Source: Siphonodentalium dalli (Eukaryota > Mollusca > Scaphopoda > Gadilida > Siphonodentaliidae). Taken from it: a stretch of DNA of 64,000 nt. The translations under genes were made by a program, and so were the position numbers. Positions 1 through 11,356 of this stretch are shown piece after piece. Numbering within the stretch: position 1 is the first letter of the stretch; each line of letters begins with the position of its first letter. The stretch is from positions 225,560,961-225,624,960 of the forward strand of contig CP136066.1 of assembly GCA_032622095.1 (NCBI GenBank), given 5' to 3'. Under the pieces are notes generated by a model. That model was given only the letters and a program-made list of their open reading frames with translations, was not told the DNA's origin and made no database searches.

Positions 1-90
1 CCCTGGATCTCTATATTGTTAACACGAATCTTTTGAGACACAGACGTTTCAAGTGGTGATGAATTATATATCTAGAGTGGTTCCGATAAT

Positions 91-182
91 TACGTTAAAT
101 ATTTCACGAGAGGAGAGAGACGTCGGTAAGAAACGAGTGCGCGTTACGTCGCTCACATCCAGTGAATTATTTAACGTAATTC
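91..182. repeat. Short inverted repeat (about 20-bp arms)
   Basis: ATTACGTTAAAT near 91 is mirrored by ATTTAACGTAAT ending near 181, and the match extends to about 20 bp with a few mismatches. The loop is about 50 bp. It may be a small snap-back element. Separately, a phrase near 31-68 (GAGACACAGACGTTTCAA) recurs near 549-586 with mismatches, a diverged direct repeat. No coding signal is seen in 1-650. Confidence 0.5.
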
Positions 183-654
183 TGGGAACTAATTGATTAC
201 TTACTCTATTTACTACACTTCTGCAGCAATTTGGTTCGCCAAATATGAAAAAAAACACAGATTTAATGCATGAAATTCCCGATTTCGAGAAAGATTAACC
301 ACCTAAATTTCATTCGAGATCAGTAAGCGACGTAACATCAATAACGTAACGAGAAATGACATAATTCACTAGTGACCTTACCAATTTTAATTAACGGCGT
401 TGTCAATGGAAATCGCGCATAGATATAGAGTTATTCCCGTTCCATTAAAAATACATTTTTAATTTGATTTTTTTTACATTCTGTGAGCCATAATTGGGGA
501 AATCTTTCTATGATTTCAGCTGTTTTATATTTCTCTTTGGGCATCTTCTGAGACACATACGTTTCAAATGGTTGTGAATGAGAGTATTAAAATCATAGTT
601 TATGGCATAGATTGTTATTAAAACCGAATATCAAGGCACTATAACAAAAATAAT

Positions 655-712
655 AGTCCACCGGTGCTATTACAAGTGCGATACTCGAACCACTGGGCTA
701 CCGAGCTCCACG
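655..712 (-). mobile_element. tRNA-headed SINE relic
   Basis: Read on the minus strand, this stretch contains TAGCCCAGTGG (complement of 690-700), which fits a pol III A box at the head of a tRNA-derived SINE. The phrase downstream, with CACTTGTAATAG and CCGG, recurs at 10395-10440 in the same orientation, so this is a repeat family and not a lone tRNA. No B box is seen at the expected distance, so the copy is probably truncated. Confidence 0.45.
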
Positions 713-744
713 GTGACATGAAGTCCAATCAACACCGAAAGCTT

Positions 745-3049
745 GAGTGGCGCGGATTAACGAGCGCTGTGATGTAATCAGCATGGTGATGAGTGGCAAG
801 GATTAACGAGCGCTGTGATGTAATCAGCATGGTGATGAGTGGCGGGGATTAACGAGCGCTGTGATGTAATCAGCATGGTGATGAGTGGCGCGGATTAACG
901 AGCGCTGTGATGTAATCAGCATGGTGATGAGTGGCGCGGATTAACGAGCGCTGTGATGTAATCAGCATGGTGATGAGTGGCGCGGATTAACGAGCGCTGT
1001 GATGTAATCAGCATGGTGATGAGTGGCGCGGATTAACGAGCGCTGTGATGTAATCAGCATGGTGATGAGTGGCGCGGATTAACGAGCGCTGTGATGTAAT
1101 CAGCATGGTGATGAGTGGCCCGGATTAACGAGCGCTGTGATGTAATCAGCATGGTGATGAGTGGCGCGGATTAACGAGCGCTGTGATGTAATCAGCATGG
1201 TGATGAGTGGCGCGGATTAACGAGCGCTGTGATGTAATCAACATGGCGATGAGTGGCGCGGATTAACTAACGAGCGCTGTGATGTAATCAGCATGGCGAT
1301 GAGTGGCGCGGATTAACGAGCGCTGTGATGTAATCAGCATGGCGATGAGTGGCGCGGATTAACGAGCGCTATGATGTAATCAGCATGGCGATGAGTGGCG
1401 CGGATTAACGAGCGATGTGATGTAATCAGCATGGCGATGAGTGGCGCGGATTAACGAGCGCTGTGATGTAATCAGCATGGCGATGAGTGGCGCGGATTAA
1501 CGAGCGATGTGATGTAATCAGCATGGCGATGAGTGGCGCGGATTAACGAGCGCTGTGATGTAATCAGCATGGCGATGAGTGGCGCGGATTAACGAGCGCT
1601 GTGATGTAATCAGCATGGTGATGAGTGGCGCGGATTAACGAGCGATGTGATGTAATCAGCATGGTGATGAGTGGCGCGGATTAACGAGCGCTGCGATGTA
1701 ATCAGCATGGTGATGAGTGGCGCGGATTAAAGAGCGATGTGATGTAATCAGCATGGTGATGAGTGGCGCGGATTAACGAGCGATGTGATGTAATCAGCAT
1801 GGTGATGAGTGGCGCGGATTAACGAGCGCTGTGATGTAATCATCATGGTGATGAGTGGCGCGGATTAACGAGCGCTGTGATGTAATCAGCATGGCGATGA
1901 GTGGCGCGGATTAACGAGCGCTGTGATGTAATCAGCATGGTGATGAGTGGCGCGGATTAACGAGCGCTGTAATGTAATCAGCATGGTGATGAGTGGCGCG
2001 GATTAACGAGCGCTGTGATGTTATCAGCATGGTGATGAGTGGCGCGGATTAACGAGCGCTGTGATGTAATCAGCATGGTGATGAGTGGCGCGGATTAACG
2101 AGCGCTGTGATGTAATCAGCATGCTGATGAGTGGCGCGGATTAACAAGCGCTGTGATGTAATCAGCACGGTGATGAGTGGCGCGGATTAACGATCGCTGT
2201 GATGTAATCAGCACGGTGATGAGTGGCGCGGATTAACGAGCGCTGTGAGGTAATCAGCACGGTGATGAGTGGCGCGGATTAACGAGCGCTGTGAGGTAAT
2301 CAACACGGTGATGAGTGGCGCGGATTAACGAGCGCTGTGATGTAATCAGCACGGTGTTGAGTGGCGCGGATTAACGAGCGCTGTGATGTAATCAGCATGG
2401 TGATGAGTGGCGCGGATTAACGAGCGCTGTGATGTAATCAGCATGGTGATGAGTGGCGCGGATTAACGAGCGCTGTGATGTAATCAGCATGGTGATGAGT
2501 GGCGCGGATTAACGAGCGCTGTGATGTAATCAGCATGGTGATGAGTATCGCGGATTAACGAGCGCTGTGATGTAATCAGCATGGTGATGAGTGGCGCGGA
2601 TTAACGAGCGCTGTGATGTAATCAGCATGGTGGTGAGTGGCGCGGATTAACGAGCGCTGTGATGTAATCAGCATGGTGATGAGTGGCGCGGGTTAACGAG
2701 CGCTGTGATGTAATCAGCATGGTGATGAGTGGCGCGGATTAACGAGCGCTGTGATGTAATCAGCATGGTGATGAGTGGCGCGGATTAACGAGAGCTGTGA
2801 TGTAATCAGCATGGTCATGAGTGGCGCGGATTAACGAGCGCTGTGATGTAATCAGCATGGTGATGAGTGGCGCGGATTAACGAGCGCTGTGATGTAATCA
2901 GCATGGTGATGAGTGGCGCGGATTAACGAACGCTGTGATGTAATCAGCATGGTGATGAGTGGCGCGGATTAACGAGCGCTGTGATGTAATCAGCATGGTG
3001 ATGAGTGGCGCGGATTAACGAGCGCTGTGACGTAATCAGCATGGTGATG
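745..3049. repeat. 46-bp tandem satellite, about 50 copies
   Basis: The unit runs GAGTGGCGCGGATTAACGAG, then CGCTGTGATGTAATCAGCAT, then GGTGAT, giving 46 bp and about 50 copies with very few indels (one small insertion near 1265). It contains the quasi-palindrome TGATGTAATCA. Variants cluster: units from about 1240 to 1600 carry CATGGCGATG instead of CATGGTGATG, and units from about 2165 to 2350 carry CACGGTG. This is what unequal exchange produces. No open frame runs through it. The array starts next to the SINE relic. Confidence 0.97.
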
Positions 3050-3267
3050 GCAGTGTTATTCAAACCTCACTGTATACGACCATAAATTATCACGACACAC
3101 CTTGAATCGCAGATTAGCATCGCGAACCCTCTACGTATTGCACATGTCTAGCAAAATTGATCAAAAGTTCTAAAATTGACTATTCTGGTTATATCAAATA
3201 CCACAATTTGTCGCCATCAAAGTGGCGAACCCGCCTTTTTATTTGAATCCTGAATAATATTTAAGAC
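3050..3267. other. Unique spacer between two tandem arrays
   Basis: AT-rich sequence without repeats, ORFs or RNA signatures that I can recognise. Confidence 0.5.
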
Positions 3268-3518
3268 AGGGTGTATGAATCATGAATAGAGACTAATAAC
3301 AGCGGGGTATGAATCATGAATACAGACTAATAACAGAGGGGTGTGAATCATGAATACAGACCAAAAACAGCGGGGTATGAATCATGAATACAGACTAATA
3401 ACAGCGGGGTATGAATCATGAATACAGACTAATAACAGCGGGGTATGAATCATGAATACAGACTAATAACAGCGGGGTATGAATCATGAATACAGACTAA
3501 TAACAGCGGGGTATGAAT
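3268..3518. repeat. 34-bp tandem array, about 7 copies
   Basis: The unit is CGGGGTATGAATCATGAATA followed by CAGACTAATAACAG. Copies 3 to 7 are almost identical and the first two or three are diverged, as expected for an array ageing at one edge. Confidence 0.93.
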
Positions 3519-3976
3519 TCCGCGTACAGCCTGGAAATTGCATGAATCCCGTGTACCGAAGGGGGAAGTGACGCCCTCCTTAGGGGCCGATATATTGTGC
3601 TTTTACCGAGACACCATCCATCAAACAATCACTAAATTTGTCGAGCAAAGAATCAATCAACAAATCGATCAGGCTAAATGATCAATCAATCGATCATTAA
3701 TATACAGACAAGCGCGTTGAAACGCCAAGTCAGATATTTTTACGATCCAACATTGAAGACGCTTCATAAAATAAGTCTGGTTGCCCCGCGGACAGAACTG
3801 ACGGCTACCAACCGTAAAATGAATGAATCTGCTTCGAAATTAGATTATAGACATAACTCCGCCATATATGAGCGCCTATACTCTATACGCAACTCTTATG
3901 TCTCGACTGCGCGCTAAAGGGACGTAATCCAATATTAGCGATGTGACTTAATACTCGGCAAAGGTCGCTTTGTTTC
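3519..3976. other. No feature recognised
   Basis: Apparently unique sequence. Short open frames occur here but have no recognisable protein character. Confidence 0.4.
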
Positions 3977-4446
3977 TGTTTAGGTTACACTGGTGTAAAT
4001 GTTTTCCATAGGCCCCAGTGCTAACGTTTTAGCGTATACTGTTGGCATTATATATTTTGGGTCAAAAATGTTCTTTAAATCGGAAAAATTGACATTTGGG
4101 GAAACGTTTTACGCAAACAAATCATGTCCGTCTAGCAGGGAATTCTCCTTTAAATCTTGTGTTTTCGTATCTAGTGTCAGAATCGCATAAACAAATACTG
4201 TCATGTTTTAGACCACTCCAAAAGAATTCAAACTTCACTACAAAGGGTTAATTCCTATGCCAATGGCTATTTTACTTATAGAAAATCATAGGGAAGCGGT
4301 ATGATGATTTTTTGTTTATGCAAAAAGCACACAAGGCTATTGACCCATCAGGGCCCAGTGTCTATTTTATTCTCTCATATACATGTATATTCCTCACGCA
4401 TCCGATAGAAGTCACCCGAACCGTATTTACACCAGTGAAACCTTTT
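3977..4446. mobile_element. Candidate small element with ~20-bp terminal inverted repeats
   Basis: AGGTTACACTGGTGTAAAT near 3983 is mirrored by ATTTACACCAGTGAAACCT near 4427. Roughly 460 bp lie between the outer ends and there is no coding potential. It would be a MITE-sized non-autonomous DNA transposon. I could not define a target-site duplication, so the call is tentative. Confidence 0.35.
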
Positions 4447-5157
4447 AGGAACGTTACGGGGAAATAGGCCAATTAATGATACGGATGGCCTTCGCGATGT
4501 GTATTGTTGTTAAAGGTCACACCCTTTAAAACCACCATAAATATAAATAATATTAAAATATAGACATATTATATTCTTATACCAATCATAAACATCGCAT
4601 AAATATCATGCTATTGTCAAGATCGTACGCCATGTTAGTAAACAAAAGCCATATTATGATACAATACAGTGAGTAAAGAGTATGCGATACGCAAAACATT
4701 AAATACCGGGGAGAGTACACTCCATGTGTAATTTGGTTAAAATTGACGCAATATTGTTTACAACATATCGACATAGCGGTCGCTAATCCTCTCCAATCAT
4801 GATTTTGGTGTTGAAAGGGTCGCCGTGAATTAATCTCCCAAAAACATCGCCACGGTGCTGAGTGTTTTGCTTGTCGCATAATCTACACGCGCTGTATATA
4901 AACAAATGCTTGGTTCACACAGTGCGTTTTATAGGTACTATCGCATTAATACAATCATTATAGTATTAGTGTATTCTTCAAGAATTTTTTATAATTTGGT
5001 CACTGTTATTTCTAAATTAAAACATACAACCAATGCATCCGTGCTTTTATAGTGACGCCGATGTGGCTAGCACCCACAGCCATCACTGTTTCTCACAGAT
5101 ATAATTTTGAAGAGCTGATGGCACTGAACTGCATTCATTGTAAATAATTCAATATTT
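4447..5157. other. No feature recognised
   Basis: AT-rich sequence; only short chance open frames. Confidence 0.4.
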
Positions 5158-5362
5158 AGTAACTATACTGTAGGAGTGTAGGTACCGGTACTCTATTTAT
5201 CGGTACTGTTGAGATTCATATTAACTATACTGTATGAGTGTATGTACAGGTTTTGTTGAGAATCATATTAACTATAGTGTAGACGTCTAGGTACTCGTTC
5301 TGTAGGAGTCTAAGTACCGGTACTGTTAAGATTCATATTAACTAAACTGTAGGAGTGTAAGC
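5158..5362. repeat. Imperfect tandem repeat of about 60 bp, 3-4 copies
   Basis: The phrases ATTAACTATACTGTAGGAGT and GTACCGGTACT(GTT) recur three to four times with substitutions and indels. The array is old and degenerate. Confidence 0.6.
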
Positions 5363-5974
5363 ACCCAAACTGGAACATTTGGAACATAGAGGTACGCAAT
5401 TAAATATATCGTCATAGATGCAACATTCTCGGTGGATGTTCAAGAAACTGTTAAAATAAGCTTTTTGTCCATCACCTGTTACTGTCTTAGATAATTTAAT
5501 GCCTCTCTGTGTGGGTCGGGTTAGAATAAGGCCTACGCCCCACTGCGATGGGTCAGAATCTCCTAATGTTGAACCCTGTTGTGAGCATCATACCTAACAT
5601 GTAATAAAACGAAAAATCCGTTCCATTCCACCCCATCCATCACCCCCCTCCATCTTTGTCTTCTTATCTTAAATTCTCCTCTTATTCTTTATACCCAACA
5701 AATCAAAGGACCCATGTAATATCCGAATTATCTATCTACTGTCCGGTCCCGACACTAACGTCAAATTTATATTTATATATATTATACAGGGGCCCTTGTT
5801 GATACACGAGGAGAACGACACCCAAAAAGCCATGTGCTTACTGTCGTTCTCCCTTTCTTCCAGATATATCACATATTACCATATCCATTATATCAGTTCC
5901 TTGTGTATTTCCATGTTCAATCACTGGTTCAATGTATATTATGTAACATACTTAGCTCATTGTCCATTTTTGGT
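5363..5974. other. Mostly unrecognised; possible faint outer edge of the 6-8 kb foldback
   Basis: Pyrimidine-rich stretch around 5620-5700, then a short hairpin near 5808-5850 (GGAGAACGAC against GTCGTTCTCC). Very weak inverted similarity to 8100-8225 hints that the foldback described next may extend this far. No gene is seen. Confidence 0.3.
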
Positions 5975-8095
5975 CCTTCATCTCAAATCTCTACCAGAGC
6001 GCACCAGTCATACTTCCTTTCTGACTCCTTTCTGTCACCGGCTGGGTACTAGTCTGTGTTTCTATATTTGTTGACAATTTTCGCCAGCTACTCGTCAAAA
6101 TTGCAACAAATTATAGCTCTTGTGTTTAACTTTCCATGCGAGTTTTGACAATGTCGTACACGTGCATTTAGACTTTTGTGTTGATAAAATAATTGCGGAG
6201 AACCAAATCACACCGTTTCGTAATATAGTTCTTCGGTTTTAGTGGGACTTTCCAAACTTAAGGTACGAGATTACACAATGTTTTCTCGATATTGTGTGAG
6301 CTTAATAAGGGTAGCATGTTTCCCTGTTAGCTCAGTATATATTTTTTTTACCCTGTGCCAATACATTCTCTTATATATGTGAGTCGACCATAGATCGCCT
6401 CGCATATATAAGAGAATGCATTGGCCTAACAATTTTTTTTAAATAAATGTTTCTTACAATTTTTAGGAAATAAAATAAAAAACATCCATTACCCTGCAGG
6501 GAGCCCCACACATATATAGAAGCATATAGAAGAGTGTCGTCTGCTCGTGTTTGTCTGGGCCTCTGTATGGGTGAAATTACAAAATTGTTAAAGAATACAA
6601 GAAAAAATTATTAAAATTGTAAATAATTGTTAATGGTCGACTCGCATATATAAGAGAATGCATCGGCACAGGGTAAACAAAATCCCGATTTACGACTGGA
6701 TTTGATATGGCGGGTCACACATCTTAATATCGCGGGTAAAATGTCGCCGGTAGCAGCGGTCATACTGCGTCACCAAGGGATGTAACCCTGCATTGAGTTT
6801 GCTTCATCTCTTCAAGACGAGTGATTGAGTTGACATAGCTCAATCAATCAGTCGTCAGTAGGACAGCCTCGCCACGGTATAGGTTTATATATAGGTTAAC
6901 CAATACAGGTAAGTGGTTGCCTGACAAGGTGACACATCTGTCCGGGTCAACGAAAATCACACCTAGCCCTCCAGAATGACAATAACAAGTCAGAATGGAG
7001 CACTGACTGACGGACCATACGGCCTTCCCGTTTGTCAACTTAAGTACAGTGAAATAAATAATGGTTTACGATCTATCCGTCATATAATTTCCGACATAAT
7101 GAAGGTTACACATAAATGTATGGATGTCAAAAGAAAGGGGAGGTTGTCTGCAGGGCATATTAAAGAAGATTCGAGGCTATATATGATGATGACCAAGGTC
7201 CCAATTCCACGCACACAAATTGCTCCTTGTTCTGATGGCATGAATTGTGAGGTGGAAGCTGGATCCTGGAGCGGTTTAATGGAATTTTGAAAATAGTTTT
7301 AGAACGTACCCCACACAAACAAGATTTTATTTTATGACAAACGTAGAATTTATACATTTATGGAAATTACTCCCAATGAGTTAAAAAGATGCCAAAATCT
7401 TTTTGATAAGATCATCATCAGTTGCAGATTGCTGCATAATTTATATACCATGCTAAGCGCATGTCGCATAACGTTTCGACTCGTTACCCAGTTCAATAAA
7501 TCAGTCGTGAATAGGATATTCATCGCCGGGTATAGGGTTGCAAACTCCATGCAGGGTTTACCTCCCTTGATGACTCGGTAAGACCGCTGCTACCGGCGAC
7601 ATTTTAACCACATTTGGTGGACTTCCGCGATATAAATATATATACTAAACGAACAGAGCAACATGTTGGCCGTATTAAGTACAAAACATCGAACAACAGT
7701 TGTGTAATTTCATACCTTAAGTTAGGAAAGTCCCTCTATAACCAAAGAACTATATTGCGAAACGGTGTGATTTGGTTCGTCGATTATGTTATGAATACAA
7801 AAGTCAAAACGCACATGGACGACAACATTCATGCCAAGTCAAACACAAGGGCACTATTTTGCTGCCAGTTTGCTAAAATCTTCAACGTTTACCCCTCTAA
7901 TTCTCCATTCTGTCAATAAGTTTTTAGTGCGGGAATTGTTCTCAAAGCGCATAGGATATTTTACTTTGGTTGACAGCGGTCTCGTCATTTTGTCTGGAAA
8001 AACCCACGCTAAATATAGAAAACCACAGACTTGAACCCAGCTGCTGACAAAGTCAGAAAGAAGTATGACTGGTGCGCTTTGGTCAAATAAGGGGG
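5975..8095. mobile_element. Long-armed foldback element (arms ~550 bp) with nested MITE
   Basis: The left arm (about 5975-6300 and 6700-6840) is the reverse complement, with moderate divergence, of the right arm (about 7490-8095). Examples are CCAAATCACACCGTTTCG at 6205 against its complement near 7758, and ATGTCGCCGGTAGCAGCGGT near 6740 against its complement near 7590. The left arm is interrupted by a 331-bp hairpin MITE (6347-6677), which the right arm lacks, so the MITE arrived later. The 650-bp loop holds no recognisable transposase. A minus-strand frame of 123 codons in the right arm (7854-8225) is disrupted in the left arm and I do not believe it is a gene. It is best read as a non-autonomous foldback transposon. 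Confidence 0.75.
6347..6677. mobile_element. 331-bp hairpin MITE ('GCCAATGCATTCTC' family)
   Basis: Both ends read inward as TTTACCCTGTGCC followed by RATRCATTCTCTTATATATG. The left end also carries a complete internal hairpin (6357-6425), in which GCCAATACATTCTC and the arm through GCGAG fold on each other around a GTCGAC-containing loop. The centre is A/T-rich. The same hairpin module occurs in the TTAA-flanked elements at 26.8-27.4 kb and 36.6-37.0 kb and alone at 31875-31950. Confidence 0.75.
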
Positions 8096-8477
8096 TTTGA
8101 CAATGTTTCTTGCTGTAAACGTTAGTGAAGATATCAGACACCATGTGCATTGAGCCGGTACGTAAGAAACTACCCTTACTATTAAGCCTGGCCCAATATA
8201 ACAACTTATTAATTAGATATGACATTTGTGTCCAGAACTATGTAAATATCACTTTAATTTGCCCTTAAACCGAGTAATAGCATTTTACGACATCAATAGT
8301 CCCATTATATCATTTTATGAGTTCACAAATCCGAGTAATATGGTTTACGACATGCTGTAAATCTACTTCACTGCTAAATAATATGTATGTAGATATCGAT
8401 TTATGTGACGTCACTCGTTTGAAAGAATTATCAGTATCTAATTAAAAATAGGATATTACTTTGTTGGTTTAATATTA
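8096..8477. other. No feature recognised
   Basis: AT-rich. A phrase CGAGTAATA(G/T) followed by TTTACGACAT recurs near 8270-8295 and 8332-8355, a small direct repeat. Confidence 0.4.
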
Positions 8478-8591
8478 TAGGCCTGATATCAGACCTCTGT
8501 AATCTCATATCAGACTTCGACCTTCGATCTTCGACCTTCGACCATCGGTCTCAGGCTGATATGAGCTTGTTACCACGGGCCTAATATCAAA
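8478..8591. repeat. Small hairpin with internal TTCGACC repeats
   Basis: Outer arms GGCCTGATATCA and a TGATATTAGGCC-like complement, with inner CTCATATCAG against CTGATATGAG. The loop holds CTTCGACC/CTTCGATC repeated four times. Probably a snap-back MITE. Confidence 0.5.
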
Positions 8592-8799
8592 CTAACCAAG
8601 TAATATCATCTAAATATCCTCGTACAAATAGCTTCACATTGGACCTAAATATTCACATATGTTCATATTGGACTTATTTGATTCTGAATAAAGTCCACGG
8701 TGAACGTATACCCGTATTCCGTTTATGGCACAGTCCATAGTGGTGACAGTATATATAAAGAGCATACACCTAGTAAGTCGACTTAGGTTCATATTATAA

Positions 8800-8940
8800 G
8801 TTACGGGACGCTTAGTGGTCGGATATGGTGTCATTTGAGGCGAGAGGAGATCAATATTAGGCGAGGCCGTAGGCCGAGCCTAATATTGATCTAGCTGAGC
8901 CTCACATGACACCATATCCGACCACTAAGCGTCCCGTAAC
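8800..8940. mobile_element. 141-bp snap-back MITE
   Basis: GTTACGGGACGCTTAGTGGT at 8800 is exactly mirrored by the complement ending at 8940. Pairing continues through GATATGGTGTCAT into GATCAATATTAGGC around a short GGCCGTAGGCC-type loop. The near-perfect arms suggest recent origin or conversion. There is no coding capacity. Confidence 0.8.
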
Positions 8941-9051
8941 GTATTTATTATGTCAGTGGCCAAAATCCAGCATATCCCTTTAATTAATCGTCGCTGTAAT
9001 TTATTGTAATTTGGTAAGATGAATATTTCTTCTATGACCATTAACTTATAA

Positions 9052-9300
9052 TGTAACGTCACAATGACGCGTCATGGACGTTGAACGTCAACGCATTGAG
9101 TCAATGTTGAGTTTGATAGTTAATGTATGAGTCTTTAGAATTCCACAATTATATCGCATGCATGTTTTGGTACATGATACTATGTCTTTAAATTCACAGA
9201 AAATGATTTCCGACAAATTTCTCCTTTCTTGTCGCCAAAATACAACAAAAATATTCCCGAGGCGTCTGAGTTTCTGAAAAAAAACAAGATGGCGGATAGG
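9052..9300 (-). repeat. Dispersed repeat, minus-strand copy of the 54.1-kb family
   Basis: Its reverse complement aligns over about 250 bp with 54127-54420 (and the duplicate at 56049-56342). Shared landmarks are CCGCCAT(C/T)TTGTTTTT, GTGTATTTTGGCG/GTTGTATTTTGGCG, TTTAAAGACATAGTA and TCAATGCGTTGACGTTCAAC. By eye identity is around 80 percent with one ~25-bp gap. The family is unidentified and neither copy has a consistent reading frame. Confidence 0.7.
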
Positions 9301-10253
9301 CACCTAATATTGATTTCATATTAGGTCACCGACCTAATATGGGTTCATATACCGTCACCATATATGCTGATTGGCTAATTGCAAGAGCTGACATAATAAA
9401 ATATAATATTTATATACATGCGTGTATATGTGGCCGTTCTCTTCACACCAAACAAACTAAATGTCGATTGTCGACAGTGGGAGCAAAACATAAATAAATA
9501 ATTACAATTAACACATAGTTGTGTTCCTATGAACTTCTCAGATCAATTAATGCGTGCCAATGTGTCTTGTATAGTACGCATCACAAAAAACTAAATTGCC
9601 AATGTATTTTCCCCTCACAGTTAAAATGCATCGCACGTGGCATCGCATGACCAGAACACGTAAATAAATATTGGGTTGACGTACAGTGGACTAGACTAGT
9701 CTAACGTTCTCGGCAGATTTTATGAAAATAAATAACAATACTTTCAGCTTTTTTACGGGAATACATCATCATAAAGTGTGTATTATTAGATGACACGGCT
9801 CTCTGGTCGTTGTGGTACGATTAATGTAAACATTTACTGAACCAGGCGTGAATGTTAAATATGGAAACAATTTATAACGTCGTCTTTGAAAATACCTTCA
9901 TCCTACCAATATAATCTGAATAGGAATTATAGAGATACATCATACATGTTGGATTATCGTCGGCTGAAATAGTTTTATCAGACGAATACCATTACTGGAG
10001 TTTATGTCCGCAAACATTATGTTTAACCATACACTCAGTCATAATAATATGTCCTCACGTAGTCTGTTTAATATGCTAAGTCTATCGTAGTCTAATCGAA
10101 ATGTCATTTCTCAGAATGTGTGCAGACTTCCCACAATTACGTCACATCGTGCCACATTGATCGTTTCGATTGAACACTTTTATACATACTAAGAGTGAGT
10201 TATGATGGGCGCTATACTGACTTTGAAAATCGCGGTTTGGGGAATAGAATGTT
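9301..10253. other. No feature recognised
   Basis: AT-rich. CCTAATATTGATTTCATATTAGG near 9303 is a small palindromic stretch that resembles the centre of the 8800-8940 hairpin. Nothing else stands out. Confidence 0.4.
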
Positions 10254-10389
10254 AAAGACATATTATGCACTTGTTCGAGTACGTGAAACTGGTAAGTTAG
10301 TATTCAGGCACCATGCCAACTGGGAGAACGTATCATTGTACTAACATAGCCAAACCTCTGAAGCAAATCGACCGTACCACTCCAAAGAA
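10254..10389 (+). repeat. 136-bp dispersed repeat, copy 1
   Basis: Nearly identical to 13210-13345 over 136 bp (a handful of substitutions, no indels seen). Both begin AAAGACATATTATGCACTTG and end ACCACTCCAAAGAA. In this copy it abuts a tRNA-headed SINE fragment; in the other it does not. Confidence 0.85.
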
Positions 10390-10445
10390 CTCATGCCGGT
10401 TGACACCATTACAAGTCTGACACCGACCACTGGGCTACTACTTCC
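10390..10445 (-). mobile_element. tRNA-headed SINE relic
   Basis: On the minus strand this reads GTAGCCCAGTGGTCGGTGTC, then ACTTGTAATGG and CCGG, parallel to the relic at 655-712. TAGCCCAGTGG fits a pol III A box. It is truncated; no B box is seen. Confidence 0.45.
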
Positions 10446-11035
10446 ACAGAATATGTGTACTTTGACGTACCAGGTGTACTTTGTACTTTATAATGAAATG
10501 GCCCTTATATATACGCTGATTTTATATATGACCTACATAGGGTGATTAATTTATATAGGGTGATTAATTTATATAGGGTGATGAAATTGGAATGTAATGG
10601 ATTTAGCGCTATGGCAGAGATGCAACAATTCAAATTGAGCCTCAAAAATAAAAAAATAAACAGATTCTTGTTATGCAATATGCAACTTGATTGGGAGATA
10701 TTTTGATCGAAGATCCCAGCAGTAACAGCTATAATTATGTATAGTACTATTATCAATTTGTATAGTGGTTTTCATTTTAAGGTTCTAAGCGGATTATATA
10801 CCTTTCTATATTCAAAGAAATAACTACATTAGTGTTGTCATATTACTTGTGGTACTTATTATTGCTATGTGTTCCACATCGCCGTACATGGTGTTTTGCT
10901 AATACATGTTATGTTATAAGCAACCAGGCAGGTAATGGGTGACGCCGATATATATATACACCAGTACCAGTAATCGTATAGGGTCATATATATGCAATTC
11001 GGAGGAAATGTGTCTTGCTGTTTCAGTGCTTGGCA
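10446..11035. other. AT-rich spacer with a short 21-bp tandem repeat
   Basis: TATAGGGTGATTAATTTA is repeated about 2.5 times near 10536-10581. The rest holds no recognisable feature. Confidence 0.5.
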
Positions 11036-11040
11036 GATCA

Positions 11041-11200
11041 AGAATTTCGGAGGAAGTGGGTTCGAACCCATGTTCAGTGAAAGGGCTTCCTTTTTAAGGA
11101 TGTCCCGGTAGCCGAGGTGGTTAGGTCGTGGATACAATCATCTCAGTCTGGACTGGAAGAAGTTTGCGCGGGTTCGAATCCATACAAGGGTTAAAATCGG
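11041..11200 (+). mobile_element. tRNA-derived SINE head (A and B boxes)
   Basis: TAGCCGAGGTGG at 11109-11120 fits a pol III A box and GGTTCGAATCC at 11171-11181 a B box, spaced about 50 bp apart. The D-arm region resembles Ser/Leu-type tRNAs, but the predicted acceptor stem (GTCCCGG against TACAAGGG) pairs poorly, so it is not a working tRNA. A second TTCGAA phrase at 11049-11064 (TGGGTTCGAACCCA) lies just upstream and may be the tail of an adjacent head. What follows is probably SINE body, of undefined length. Confidence 0.55.
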
Positions 11201-11356
11201 GACCGATTCCCAAGCTTGATCTGATTCGAGGCACATGTCAAGTCTTATTGTGCCATTCCGATCGAAACATGGCCATTTCACGCTCACTGATTAAACAAAT
11301 ATTAAGCAATGGACACACATAAGGAGCCCACGCCTCCATAAATCCACACAATGCGC

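Noticed and set aside
7854-8225. 123-codon minus-strand frame
   Set aside because: Lies in one arm of a foldback element and is broken by stops in the other arm; no domain recognised.
11104-11190. Functional tRNA gene
   Set aside because: A and B boxes are present but the acceptor stem does not pair and the sequence continues as a SINE-like body.
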